Shown piece by piece: positions 24,224 through 34,849 of a stretch of 64,000 nucleotides of DNA. The notes under the pieces were generated by a model. That model had not been told where the DNA came from. It saw only the letters and a program-made list of their open reading frames with translations, and did not search any database. The stretch spans positions 682,001 through 746,000 of the forward strand of contig JAUCEF010000003.1 in the NCBI GenBank assembly GCA_033558025.1, in the 5' to 3' direction. Made by a program: the position numbers and the translations under genes. This stretch comes from Phytophthora sp. 'mugwort' (lineage: Eukaryota > Oomycota > Peronosporomycetes > Peronosporales > Peronosporaceae). The number at the start of each line of letters is the position of its first letter. The stretch's first letter is position 1.

Positions 24224-25640
24224 GGTACATATGGTGCAGTATGACATATGCCGTCCCCGCATGAAAAGCACTATTAGTGGTTGTTGAGTTGTAGTGCGTT
24301 TTCACAGCTTAACTGTTATCCTTCGTCTGCATGCGACATCTAGAGCCAAAACGGTGCACTATAAAATGGCCCTTTGATATATACTGTAAGAAGGAAATGA
24401 GAGAGGGGCATAACAGTCAACCTGCTCCTCATCTCTTCCGGTTGGAGTCCCGCTTAGAGAAAATAAGCTAAAACTGTTGGCGCATTCATCGGACTTCTCA
24501 GCGATAATCCGCCTCCGCAAATACCGCAGTCTTGCAAATCAAGATATGTAGCCGGTGCTGCGCTCCGGCCACCCGACCTGTCAAATACTCAGCATAGCTA
24601 CAGTACCGTATTCCTTGTGTGAGTGACTATGTTCATGACCGATCATACCTGCTCAAATATCGTGCTGTCGCACCTGCTGGCATTCAGTTGTGTAGAAGAG
24701 AAATGAGTCACCGAGGACAAGTATAGTGTTCAAAGCCCAAACACATCAGCACTATCATACTTAAGTAGCACAAGCTGTTAGTTCCAATCATGTTCTATTG
24801 AATCGCAAGGCATGCTAACATAGAAACACTTTCCACAATAAACATCTACGTACAGTATCACAGTTGATTTGGCATTAATATTATCTATACGTAAATCCAT
24901 GTGCTTGTCCACTCCATTCGAGAATAATACTTTTTATTGTGATTGCGACGTTTCTTACATGTATTTATCCTAAATGTAGCTATAGCAGTGTGTGCTGGAC
25001 GGTGTGTCACCGCGATGATTCGGCGAGCATGGAAGAGAAAAAAAAAGATTTTTGAATGGTGGAGACGAGCTACGATTTTTTGGCACTAGTGTTACCTGTA
25101 CAGTAATCTGTCTCAATAAAAAGTCGTACTCTGCACAGAGACTTGAAGATACTTTCGTAATAGGGCTAGGCCACTGAATAAACGCTAAACATTTATAGAG
25201 GTTATAGTTTGTTGTGACTTCTTTATTGATGCTAATTACTTTGTGCTTCCCGCATATATTGTCATTTAAATGTGCCCCGTCTGCGCTCACAATGTAATAA
25301 ATACAATCGTACTTATCTGCGTGTCATAGTGAACAATGGATTCGCGACCTTGCGAGATTTGCTGCGTAGCTGATTAGATCAATCGTGTATGGAAATGTTG
25401 AGTCGAAAGCACAATACGAATTGAGCTTAGTATTGCACCCATTTTTGATAAAGAACTCTTATTCTGGAATGGAGTAATCCTAAAACTCAACGCTAACGTC
25501 GCTCCGTCCGTCCGTCTCTCACGATTCTAGACGCAATCTCATTGGCTGCCGAGAGCAGCGAAGGCGGTCCCCCTTTGGCTAAAACAACATTCCGCCGAAG
25601 TCGGCCCTTAGCGGAAATATAAATAAACGAGTGGGTGAAC
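24224..25640. other. Gene-free region right of the piggyBac element
   Basis: AT-rich, without a convincing ORF. A short stretch near 24495-24530 shares CGCCTCCGCAAATACCGC with the GC-rich repeat at 42.8 kb. A 37-bp segment at 24635-24671 repeats sequence found at 21383-21419 left of the piggyBac element. Nothing else was recognised. Confidence 0.4.
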
Positions 25641-25649
25641 ATTGAAGTA

Positions 25650-25985
25650 TATTCCACCGAAAGCAGCAATTAGTGGGAAATATAAGTTGACGCTACTTGG
25701 CAGTTGAGCTACTCGGCGTTTCCCACCACTCGTAAAACGCTTCTTTTGACTCTGGGCCTTCTTTAGCGTTGGCACAGGTTCAAGTACTGTAGTGTCCTTC
25801 TGTACAGCGGATTGAGGCGGAAGTTTGATGTTGTGGTCGTGGTCGACGTTGTACAGATCGATGTAGTTTTTCACTAAATAGCAGTCGTCGACATATTCGT
25901 ATATGGTATGATTGAGATTCAGTGCAGTAAGCGCGGAGATCATGTGTCGACACGGGATACCCATTTGGCACATTGTCAACTATAA
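25650..25985 (-). pseudogene. C-terminal fragment of a MULE transposase (SWIM finger)
   Basis: The minus-strand frame begins TMCQMGIPCRHMISALTALN, matching the second half (C-x-H) of a SWIM zinc finger, followed by the usual tail with EYVDDCYLVKNY and a Lys/Gln-rich end. The N-terminal DDE part is absent upstream. It is not the same sequence as the MULE at 3.2-6.3 kb. Confidence 0.6.
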
Positions 25986-26189
25986 TATTTCACGGGATTT
26001 AGTAATTAGGATCTGCGTAACAGAACAGCCGTCCCAACATAATCTGGAATCGCAAAACCTTTGATAGATACATGTAGGCAGTGATGGTCTGTTCAAATGC
26101 GATCTCATGTGCTAAGTAAATAATGTAGTATGCACGACTTTCTATTTTGCAAAAGGTTAAAAAAAAAAATAGACGTCATTTATCATATC

Positions 26190-26365
26190 CCGTGAGAGCG
26201 CACGTAGCCATAACAAACCCGCGCGGTGTACCCGCGAAGCAGGCCCGCCCGGTATTTGAGGAGGCGGGCCCAGCGCCGAGTTTTCCTGCGCGCCGAGCTT
26301 AGAATCTTTTCCTCGCAGCAGCGCAGCGATTGCCTTTGCTAAGCAAGGCCAAGACCGCGATGTCA
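26190..26365 (-). repeat. GC-rich dispersed repeat, copy 1
   Basis: The reverse complement of this stretch aligns with 42715-42920. The shared core includes CTCAAATACCGG / CCGCAAATACCG, GGGTTTG(T/C)TATGGCTACG and GCGCTCT/GCGCTCG. It is far richer in G+C than the flanks. Copy 1 looks like a partly deleted version of copy 2. It could be a SINE or MITE; the ends are not resolved. Confidence 0.6.
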
Positions 26366-27258
26366 TCGGTTCCTGGTAGGACTAGGGATAAAGGGAGATG
26401 GGAGACCTCCTTTATAAAATTATTTTTATACATAACATGGTATCGGTATGCGTCATCGGAGATCCATTACTCTGTGATGAGTACCAACCAGGCTTCAGAG
26501 ACAGCCTCTGGATATCCCCACTCCGCAATTTGCGCTCTTGGGCCCAACGCACCAACCAAACCATCGACTCACTATGTGTGTGCTACGACTATTCGCTTTC
26601 ATCGCTCTGGTGTCAATCTGCGCTGCTGCCTCGGCCACTACCAACATCTATTCGGCCACGTTGCGCAGACCAGTTCGGACGTAAGGGGGCTGTCTCATGT
26701 GCTTGTTGCAGACAGCAAGCTAGCGAAGCGATCTCTACGTCATTACGATGAAAAGAAGATAGAGTAGGCGGGAGATTCCCATTCAACGTGGCACTGACGT
26801 CGTCAAGGCAAGTCAAGGCTTACGAGTCAGAAACTAAAATGTTTGAAGGTCTCACAAAACACTTTGACGAGGAAACGCTTACTCAATTGAGCGTCGAGAC
26901 GTTGCATAAATTGGGTGCCATTGAAGCTTAGAGAAAGATAGATATCCGCAATGGTATCAGAGGGAACAAGAACGACCCTAGAACCATGCGCAGAAGTGGC
27001 GACACGTCCGGCATTGAGCGTCCTCCTATCCAGTATATGATATCCGACACGCGTGTCAGACAAGCCACCAACGAGCTCGGAGAGCGGATTGTGTCAGGCG
27101 GCGTGGTAACACGGCTTAACGGAAACGGCGAACTTGAGGTCCTCCTCATTTCGAGCTTGAACCCAAAAAAGCGTGGTATGTTGCTGCCGACGGGGGGCCA
27201 GAACCAAGGCGAGCCTATTGAGATGGCGGCGCTGCGTGAAGTTATCGAGGAAGCTGGA

Positions 27259-27320
27259 GTACGTTAATCTCTTTGTTATCGTTGATTTTTTTTTTCTTTT
27301 ACTAACTTGTGGATCTATAG
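27259..27320 (+). other. Predicted intron 1 in the Nudix domain
   Basis: GTACGT donor, TACTAAC branch-like site near 27299-27305, and CTATAG acceptor. Removing it joins ...EEAG to VSGRI in phase and completes the Nudix motif, which otherwise meets a stop three codons later. Confidence 0.65.
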
Positions 27321-27458
27321 GTCAGTGGAAGAATTGCGCACCGTCTGCCTGAATTCAGAATCGGAGAAGTAGGCCAAGGAAAAATTTTCAAGCCCTTTTT
27401 GATTAGAGAAAAGAAGGCATTTCCTCAATGGGCCGAGGACCTGCGTTTTGATGCATAC

Positions 27459-27543
27459 GTACGTCGTGGCTATATGGCGTGGATTCTCAATCATAGTTTC
27501 TCAAGGTCTAACAATTTTGATACTTTTGTGATTATGTGGTCAG
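27459..27543 (+). other. Predicted intron 2 in the Nudix domain
   Basis: GTACGT donor and TGGTCAG acceptor, with GTCTAAC branch-like site near 27510. Exon 2 between the introns is 138 nt (46 codons) with no stop. Confidence 0.55.
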
Positions 27544-27959
27544 GTCCCGTATGCCGATGCGCTCCTGCTGGCTAAGAATACCCAGAAATGCTGTATATGT
27601 TGGAGTCTGCGTGGCAAATCGAAATGGAAATCATGAACAAAGCTCGGCCTAAATTGAACTCCGAGTTTAAGAATTTCAAGCTGCCTGGCGTCTAGATGCA
27701 GCTTTTCGACAGCCAAGCTTGTCTAACAAGATGTAGATGGCCAACAGTCGGCAATGGATAAGTCGGTACCAAATCTCATCAACTGACTCTGCATTTTATC
27801 GTCCTGCGTTTTTTTTTAAGCGTAACACTATCCTTCTCTACAATCTCTTCGCGCATGTCCAGATAACCTGCCTTCCTAGTGTAAGGGTAGCACATGGGCA
27901 TGAGCCATTCGATGTATTAGTACCTTTACTTTATTACTGCTATTATCAATGAGCATCTA

Positions 27960-28385
27960 CGTGCGCCCCCCATGTAGTTGACGAAGATGGATGAGGGCAT
28001 GGCATTGTAACACTCGATACTCCACATCACCGCTTGATGTACACCTATCTTGTACAGCTTAGCCGCTTTTGCATCTTCCATCGCTGGCTCCGCCTGTAGT
28101 TTGTCAAGTGCGAGTTGGATCTGACGACAGCGATAGCGCCACTTAAACGCAGTAGGAATTCCATCGTCGAATGGTTAACGCTTACTGGTAGTGTTTGTGG
28201 TAGGAAACCATTCTCGAGATTGGTTAGACCTTTGCCATAATATCCAGCGTGCACGGTAGCATTGTCGAGGGTCAACAAAATCTTACACTGCTGGGCCTGA
28301 ACTTCGTGTCGATGTCCTTTAGCCTTTTGACAAAAAGAGGTCTCGTAACCACGCTTTTGCGCTGTAATTTAGCTCTGCCGCTGAC
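27960..28385 (-). pseudogene. pogo/Tigger-type DDE transposase fragment
   Basis: On the minus strand: AELNYSAKAWLRDLFCQKAK, CKILLTLDNATVHAGYY (the DNA-x-H catalytic Asp box), NHSTMEFLLRL, then LKWRYRCRQIQLALDKLQAE and AVMWSIECYNAMPSSIFVNY. This order matches the DDE_1 superfamily core and C-terminal region. Two frames are used; the N-terminal helix-turn-helix and the terminal repeats are missing. Confidence 0.65.
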
Positions 28386-29060
28386 GAGGCTTCTTAGACT
28401 TTGTCAATGAATAGAGGAGAGAGATACGCAGTGCCTTCCGTATTGCACGAAATGCAATTGTCATCCTTTTTTTTTTGGATCCTTCGATGCCGAACGAGTG
28501 GCTGGGGTGAGTAATGCCAGGACAGTTGCACAAATGGTACTAACCTTGCTCCGGTATTCCGGTAATCCCGTAACCGAGGAATATATACAAACGGGATAAA
28601 AAGTTCTCGACGATATGATTACATGCAGCACATGGAGCATCTGTATATAGAGCTCATACGAAGAATATCAAACAAAGTCTTAGAAAGTGTTTTCTTGAAC
28701 TGTAAAATCGGTACTATTCCCGTGGCTTATAATACCCGACCCCCCCCCCCTCCCCCGCCGGGCTTCAAATACAAAGGGGATTCAAGTACAACTTAAAGGT
28801 ACCGCAAACATGTCCTAATACAACTTGTTGAGGTTGAAGTGTACTGGTCCCCTGTTGAAGGTAAAAGTTCGTCCTACCGTCGACGTGAGACTATATGAGA
28901 AGCAGAGAAGACTAACACAGCTGAAAGCTTCACGTCGCAATATAACGACTGCTTCACAGACTTCTCTCTGCTTAGGTCGCTTCAGGTTATGAGCCCAAGG
29001 AGTACGCTGGAAGAGCCTGTTTGGAACTAGTGGCATGGCGGAACAGAAGCAAAGCGAAGG
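28386..29060. other. Intergenic, contains C-rich tract
   Basis: No supported gene. A pyrimidine tract of ten C, one T and five C lies at 28741-28756. The part just left of 29061 may be the leader of the Copia element, but no LTR was recognised. Confidence 0.4.
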
Positions 29061-30345
29061 GTGTCAAGCAATGAAAAGAAGATGATCTCGCCGTTTAACG
29101 GCAAAGATTACGAGGTGTGGAGTGAGAGGCTGAAGTTTAATCTCCAGCGAAAGCAACTCTGGAAGTTTTGTATGGAAGATGTTCCGGATCCGGATGCGAC
29201 AACGAGGCCGGACGAGAATGCCAAGTGGGTTAGTGAAACTGCACGGACAAAAGAGATAATCTACGAAGCAATGACGAACCAGATTGTGAAGTCGGTCAAG
29301 ACGAGCCAACTCATTATCTTGTCATGGAGCATTTGAAAAAGCGCTTCATAGGCAAGCCTTACTTGAAGTATGCCGAGGAGAGAGCCAAGTTGAGTCGCCT
29401 TTGTCTCACCCAGAACAGGAATTTGCCAGACCGTTTGAGTGAGATGCGTCGGCTCATGGAGACAATTTCCGAAGTCTAGTGCAGGTGTATTCAAAGCATG
29501 CTCTATTGATCAGATCTCTTCCTCGTGACTATGATCATGTGGTTCAAACATTCCTTGCCAGCCACAGACCAGACAATCCTGCCGATCCACTAAATTATGA
29601 ACAGCTAGAGCTGGCTTTGGAAAGGCGTATGATCATCGTCAAGGTCGTAAACGGAAGCAGGCAAGGGAGATGACGAAGGGAAGGCCTTGTTCTGTAGCGG
29701 TGGCCGTGGACGAGGTCGAGGTTCTGGCAGAGAACGTGGTCGCGGCCGTGGTCGTGGAAGAGGCGGTCGAGGTCGAGGTTTCGGTGGAGGACGTTGTCGA
29801 TATCAAGGCGGAGGACGCGGCGGTAGACACGTTCAAGGCAGTGCGGAGCAGAGGCGAAACGGCGGATGTTTTCACTGTCAAGAACAAACTCATCGAATGA
29901 AGGATTGCCCGTATTCGGGCAAGTGTCCGCCAGGCGAAGTCCAGATCGGTGGACCAGCACAGAAGCGAGCGAAGTTGACTGGCGGAAAGAGTGCGAAGGG
30001 TAACGATAGAGCTCACGTCCACTAAGAAATGAAATATGATGATAGCACGTATGTAATTTTGCAGCAAGTCATGAAGATGAAAAGACCAATTGTAGTTCTG
30101 GCTCATGATCGGTGGTATCTCAATTTGGGAGCATCGAGCGACATCACAAACTAGATGACGGACTTTGTGGGGTTCACTCCCTTGTGTGCTAGAGAGCGAG
30201 TTGGAGGAATCAATTACTTGAGTGTGGAAGGCATTGGGACGGTTGAGAAGGAGTTGGATATTTCTTGTGGTCGGCGTACAGTGACGATGCGTAGAGTAGA
30301 TTTCCTCAAGCTGTTTGAAAACAACGCGCACGACCAGCTCGTGTG
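29061..30345 (+). mobile_element. Copia-type LTR retrotransposon remnant (gag and protease only)
   Basis: Gag, zinc knuckle and aspartic-protease remnants lie in order on the plus strand, followed abruptly by unrelated sequence near 30345. Integrase, RT and LTRs are missing. Confidence 0.7.
29061..30345 (+). pseudogene. Copia gag-protease, frameshifted
   Basis: The N-terminus [20 protein letters not shown] is the typical Copia Gag start. RLSEMRRLMETI (about 29435-29465) belongs to the UBN2-type Gag core, then a stop at 29479. A Gly/Arg-rich segment (29687-29860) precedes the knuckle CFHCQEQTHRMKDC at about 29867-29908 (CCHC). Near 30110-30170 the protease signature is degenerate: DRWYLNLGASSDITN, where the family has LDSGAS, so the catalytic Asp is lost. 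The rest of the protease (GFTPLCARERVGGINYLSVE) is readable to about 30345. Confidence 0.7.
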
Positions 30346-31106
30346 GTTGGGAGGTATAAGCTCGCCAAACACTCCGCCGCTGCCAAGAAGAACCAAGACA
30401 CAGACAACAATCCCGCCCACGAAGACCTCTGTAAGCTCCTCCGTCGTGACCCAGCCCGCTATGTTCGCACACTCGAGTGTCCTGGAATCGTCGGAAGCTG
30501 TTATCAGTCCATCCTTGAGCTTTTCATCCAGACTCAGGACCTCGACTCTCGGAAGGCCGCTTCTTTGCGTTTGACGGGCCATTCCCTCGCTCGAATCGTA
30601 CTTGACATCTCCGGCGCACCACGCTGAACCCCGCATGGATCGGCAACACGTCCAGCGGCGTCTAGACGACACTGCTCTCACACAGCGCCCTTCGTCACCT
30701 TCAGATCGAGATAGCCACCGACCTCCTCAACAAGCCGTACAAGCCTCCCATTGGTGAGAAGAAGTTCCGGATAACCGAGGTCGGAGCTGACGATTCCGAC
30801 TTCGAAGACGATGATGGGTACACAGCACTGCCCCCGATACTCCCGATCGCTTTATCCGCTCCTGTCGCCGCAGCCTCATCCAAGCACGGCCAAGGTCAGC
30901 GTCCCCGCTCCGGCCTCTCGGACTCCGATGACGGATCCGAACAACAAGACGAAGCCGACGATAGCGACGACGAAGAGGACGAAGGAGACGACCAAGACGT
31001 CGAAGCCGAGGAAAGGGCCGACACATCGACGATCGACCCAACGGACGAGAGCAAGGCGTCCCCCAGGACAAACGCCAAACCATCTAGTCCCGTTAAGACA
31101 GAGTGA
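30343..31106 (+). pseudogene. Unidentified ORF with conserved-looking core and long acidic tail, one frameshift
   Basis: Frame 1 (30343-30627) reads AAKKNQDTDNNPAHEDLCKL, ECPGIVGSCYQSILELFIQ and ASLRLTGHSLARIVLDISG. After a frame change near 30630 a second frame continues to a stop at 31104 with LRHLQIEIATDLLNKPYKPP and GADDSDFEDDDGYTALPP, then a Ser/Asp/Glu-rich tail. I do not recognise the family. The absence of an own start and the junction with Copia protease suggest a 5'-truncated, repeat-borne gene. Codon use looks like real coding sequence. Confidence 0.45.
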
Positions 31107-31361
31107 CCATTCGCACCTCAGTCGAAACGCTTGTATATTGCTTGTACTCTCTTGATCGTGAGCATCTCTTTTTCAAAACCAAACTAATATATACACATAA
31201 CTCCTTTTTCACTCACGTTTGTTCCTTGAGCCCCCTTCGCAATTCTCGTATTCCCCTCTCAAAATCCAAACGACTTTCCCCCTACCGTCTCCGTGACTTA
31301 CACCGTGAGTAAGTCTTCATCAGCAACGTCAGCACTAGCGTCGGCCAACGTGCCCTTCTCC
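31107..31361. other. AT-rich spacer between opposed elements
   Basis: Lies 3' of the acidic ORF (plus) and 3' of the large gypsy pol (minus). It contains TATATACACATAAC near 31190. No LTR matching the other end of the gypsy element was found. Confidence 0.4.
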
Positions 31362-33656
31362 TCACTTGGAGCGTAATCCACGCTTCTTACGGTCGGCTTG
31401 CTCGAAGGCAATGATCAGCGACTCATATGCCGGCATTAACGCAGACCGCTCCATCCAAAACGTCTCGCAATTCGCATCCAGCGCCAAATATTTTACACAA
31501 CCGTCAAACGTTTTATCCACAATTTCCAAGAGAGGCGAATCTACACCAGTGATGTCACTGAAACTCGACCGAGGGAAATCAGATTCTTCGAGTGGTCCGC
31601 CCGTCAAATCCTCGCCCCCATGTTCGACACCGTCCGGAACCTCGTCCATGTATCGACACTTCTTCATCCGATTTACGTTCACAGTTACGATCTTATCCGG
31701 TTGCGAAGGGAAGTCGATCCGGTATGCGTTCGGACTAACCTTGCCGAGCACCCGATAAGGACCGTGCCAAGAAAAAAGCTAGCTTCTTGATTTTAGCCTC
31801 TCTGAACCCGGTAGATCCAGACCGGATCAACGACCTCGTAGCTTACTTCATGCCGCCCGCTCAACCTCTGTTCGTGACGATCTTGAACGCGCACTAACTG
31901 TCATTCCGCCAGCAAGCGTGACTCCTTCAACGACCGGCACAGTTCCCGTCGGTACTTAGCCACTTGGTTACTCTTCCATTTCTGTCCAAGGTTCATAAAA
32001 GCCACATCAAAGGGCAACACCGGATCTCGTCCGCACAAGGAGAATAAAGGTGTGTTTCCCAGCGCCTTGTGGTAAGCCGTACAATATGCAAACAACATTC
32101 GAGGGAGGTACACGTCCCAGTCGGTATGTGCCTCACTCGCATGTGTCTTCAGCATGCCGATAAGCGTTCCGTTGAACCGTTGAACCAATTTTTGAGTTTG
32201 AGGTTGGTACGCCGAACCATACAAATTTCCGAATCCCAAGCGTCTGATAGAAGGATTTCGCAATCTCCGACGTGAAGTTGGAGCCCTTATCGCTCAACAA
32301 CCTCGACATCACTCCGTGTCTCGATAGCACACCATTAATCATGACTTCCACGAACGTCACCGAGTCCAACTGTGCAACGGTGAAAGCTCTTTCCCATCGA
32401 GTAAAGTATTCGGCAAACACTAGGATATAACGGTTCCCTTTTTGAGAAACAGATAACGGTCCAATCCCGTCAGCTACCAACATCGAGAACGGTCCAGTCA
32501 AGTCGAACACGGGCATCCGCAATGTTTGGTCAGCTCGCCACGGTCGCGGTCTTTTAGCACCCCCATATCGGGCAGATTCCCGTAGGTACGCCGCAACATC
32601 GGCTCCCCATTCCGGGCAGTATGTGCGACTTCTCACTTTCCCCAATGTCTTAGTCAGATCTAGGTGCGGCGGTAACACATCTGCATGGCAATAGTGCAAG
32701 ACAGTTACACATAGGACGACAGAACCACCAGCACAATCACCGTCCTAGCGTGTCCAACACGCGCAGGTAAGTCAGCATGCCTCATGAGCAAGCCACGCTT
32801 CATCTCATGGCGAGAAGCCATCTTCACGACCCGAGCACGCAAGAAAGGGTCTAACGGCGCCTTACTGGTTATGAAAGCACTCAAAGCACGGATCCAAGAC
32901 ACCTCTAGCTGTCCCACCTTGAATTGTTCATAGTCGAGCCTGAAAGCGTTTGAACGCGACATGCTCGCCTGACTCCAACACCAGCTCACCTTCCGTATTA
33001 TGAGTCGCGTCTTCAACCTCAACCTCCGGATTCAGGAGGTCCACAATTCTACGAGGCCGCTTCTAGACTAAAGCTGGCCTTACGTCTTCAACTGTACCAT
33101 CCGGATTCAGAACTCCATCCAACGTTAAAGAATCCACTTTATCCACAGACAAACGCGAAAGACCGTTCACATGTCCCATCGACGTTCTGGACTTGTGGTG
33201 AACTTTGAACGGTAGATTCGAGAGCTCCATCGCCCACCGCGCCAACTTCGCGTTTGTAGGCTGGTTGCATGAACTAAAGGCCCACGTCAGAGCCGGATGG
33301 TCTGTAAAAATCAAACTCGCGCTTGTTCAAATCGCATCCGACTTTCCGCGTCGTCCACACGACGCCAGCACTCACTCGATCTCGGAGATGCCGTCCTGTT
33401 TGTTGATCCAGTTCTTTTAAGAACAGGTGAACAACTTGCTTGCATACGCCACTGCACGGTCTCTTCCGTCGACCTTCTGCATCAGACACGCACCTATAGC
33501 GTACCTTGACGAGTCGACATACAGCTTGAACCTCTTCTTCCCATCCAGATAGGCCAGTATCGGAGGTTGCACCAAAGCTCTCTCTAACTGTTTAAACGCA
33601 AGTTCACAGTCCTCATTCCATACGAAAGAAGCGTCCTTCGTCTTCAAGCGCTCCAA
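31362..33656 (-). pseudogene. Gypsy C RNase H and integrase
   Basis: RNase H: FKLYVDSSRYAIGACLM (33656-33417 frame) and MIFTDHPALTWAF (33314-33063). Integrase: a degenerate zinc domain, YCHADVLPPHLDLTKTLGKV (about 32695-32630), core MLVADGIGPLSVSQKGNRYI (first Asp) and LLSDKGSNFTSE (second Asp). The region that should carry the catalytic Glu reads YQPQTQKLVQRFNGTL, where the family has E before RFNGTL, so the third acid is lost. The C-terminal frame 31751-31362 (LGKVSPNAYRIDFPSQPDKI) ends at a stop. Several frameshifts. Confidence 0.7.
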
Positions 33657-33692
33657 CGGCCCCGATATCAGAGCATACCCCGGTATATAGCG

Positions 33693-34511
33693 TCAAAAGT
33701 ACCTAGTTAACCCCAAGACGGAACGGATACCATGCACAGCAACAGGCCTCAGCACGTTCACCACTGCCTTAACCTTTTCAGGGTTGGGTAGTATCCTGGA
33801 GAGTGTCACTATATGACCCAAGAAAGCCATCTTACTCCGTTCCCAATGACACTTACTCATCTTCAGCTTGAATCCTGCTTGTCGGGGCCGTGTCAGCACT
33901 TGTCGTAGCCGGGCAAGATGCGACGGAAAGTCTCGACTAAAAATGACACAGTCATCCAGATAAACTTGACGGATTCGCCACTTCAGATCCACCAAAACCG
34001 TCTCCATTAACCGTTCAAGCGCGGGCATCGCGTTGCACAACCCAAATGGCATTACTAGCCATTCGTATAAACCATACTTGCAATTGAATGTCGTGCGTGA
34101 CACGCTACGATCATGCATAAGCACGTTCCAGTATCCGGACGCAATGTCTATCGTAGAGAACAACTTGGCGTCCCCTAACACGTCCAAAATGTCGTCAATG
34201 AGCGGCATGGGGTAACCGTCCTTTACTGCAACCGCATTCAGCTTCCGATAATCGATACAGAACCGGATCCCACCGTCCGGCTTCCGGATCATCAGCACAG
34301 GACTGGCCCAGGGACTGTTAGACGGGCGAATCAACCCCAACTCCAGGTACTGTTGAATCTCCGCTTCCATCACTTCGCCTTCCGCTACCGATATTCGGTA
34401 CGGCTGCTGTTTGATCGGTGCACTACTCCCGGTATCGATTTCAAACTGTAACAAGTCAGTCCGTCCCGGTTTCTTGGACGACTCAATGAAAAAGTCACTG
34501 AACCGGTCCAA
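33693..34511 (-). CDS. Gypsy C reverse transcriptase domain, open frame
   Basis: A 272-residue uninterrupted stretch: LGLIRPSNSPWASPVLMIRK, then FCIDYRKLNAVAVKDGYPMP, FSTIDIASGYWNVLMHD (first Asp), LVMPFGLCNAMPALERLME and VYLDDCVIFSRDF, where LDD carries the paired catalytic Asp. It is part of a longer polyprotein that is broken on both sides (protease upstream, RNase H downstream), so it is unlikely to be expressed as a functional enzyme, but the domain itself shows no lesion. Confidence 0.8.
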   Translation of the reverse strand: MDRFSDFFIESSKKPGRTDLLQFEIDTGSSAPIKQQPYRISVAEGEVMEAEIQQYLELGLIRPSNSPWASPVLMIRKPDGGIRFCIDYRKLNAVAVKDGYPMPLIDDILDVLGDAKLFSTIDIASGYWNVLMHDRSVSRTTFNCKYGLYEWLVMPFGLCNAMPALERLMETVLVDLKWRIRQVYLDDCVIFSRDFPSHLARLRQVLTRPRQAGFKLKMSKCHWERSKMAFLGHIVTLSRILPNPEKVKAVVNVLRPVAVHGIRSVLGLTRYF

Positions 34512-34692
34512 TTCCGACTGGAAGAGTGCCTTCTGCTCCGTTGTTAACTTCTACTCCATGAAATCATCCTTTATTCCCTAGTCAGGCGGTAGATCAGGCT
34601 TCGAAGCTTTGCCTTTTCCGCCCTCTAAATTTAGTAAATCTTCCATAGTCACGACAGTCGTTGTTCCGGTCGACTCTTGCTTGTCGGCCAGA

Positions 34693-34780
34693 AACCCTGC
34701 CATATCCACCGTCGCGCTTTTCACGGCACTTTCGAACCCTGCCATATCCACCGTCGCGCTTTTCACGGCACTTTCGAACG
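34693..34780. repeat. Tandem duplication of a 45-bp unit in gypsy C
   Basis: Two adjacent 45-bp copies containing CCCTGCCATATCCACCGTCG and CACGGCACTTTCGAAC. In the minus frame each gives FESAVKSATVDMAGF, so the duplication is in frame (15 codons). Confidence 0.8.
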
Positions 34781-34849
34781 CCGACTGCGGGATCGCAGAC
34801 GCGGACACTACAACCGTTCCTTCGAACCTACAGCGTGTCCGTTGAGGTG

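Larger units (their letters stand above)
26574..27695 (+). pseudogene. RXLR-type secreted effector with Nudix hydrolase domain (Avr3b-like architecture), broken
   Basis: Read in three frames. 26574-26684 encodes a secretion signal with hydrophobic core LFAFIALVSICAAASA and then hits a stop. Another frame carries RSLR (26729-26740) followed by DEKK and a stop at 26765, an RXLR-EER-like host-targeting motif. The third frame (26764-27258) has an effector-like helical stretch with a nonsense codon at 26929, then a Nudix box at about 27196-27261 fitting G-x5-E-x7-REU-x-EE-x-GU (REVIEEAGV). Nudix homology continues across two intron-like gaps, 27259-27320 (62 nt) and 27459-27543 (85 nt), with GTACGT...AG ends and CTAAC branch-like motifs. 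Exon 3 carries one frameshift before the stop at 27693. Known P. sojae Avr3b has signal peptide, RXLR and Nudix in this order; the relation here is inferred. Confidence 0.7.

Noticed and set aside
26682..26712. Very short GT...AG gap that might be an intron joining the signal peptide to RXLR
   Set aside because: Only 31 nt, and splicing it does not put RSLR in the signal-peptide frame.
29639..30472. 277-residue minus-strand ORF rich in Ser/Thr
   Set aside because: Antisense of the Gly/Arg-rich Copia gag and protease; Ser/Thr repeats are the complement of the Arg/Gly codons.
30896..31078. Poly-Ser ORF on the minus strand
   Set aside because: Antisense of the Asp/Glu-rich tail on the plus strand; no independent support.
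31107..31361. Second LTR for gypsy element C
   Set aside because: No similarity seen to the candidate LTR at 38429-39160, including its CA end and neighbouring bases.
34693..34780. CRISPR-like repeat pair
   Set aside because: Only two adjacent in-frame copies without spacers, inside a retrotransposon polyprotein; a simple tandem duplication.
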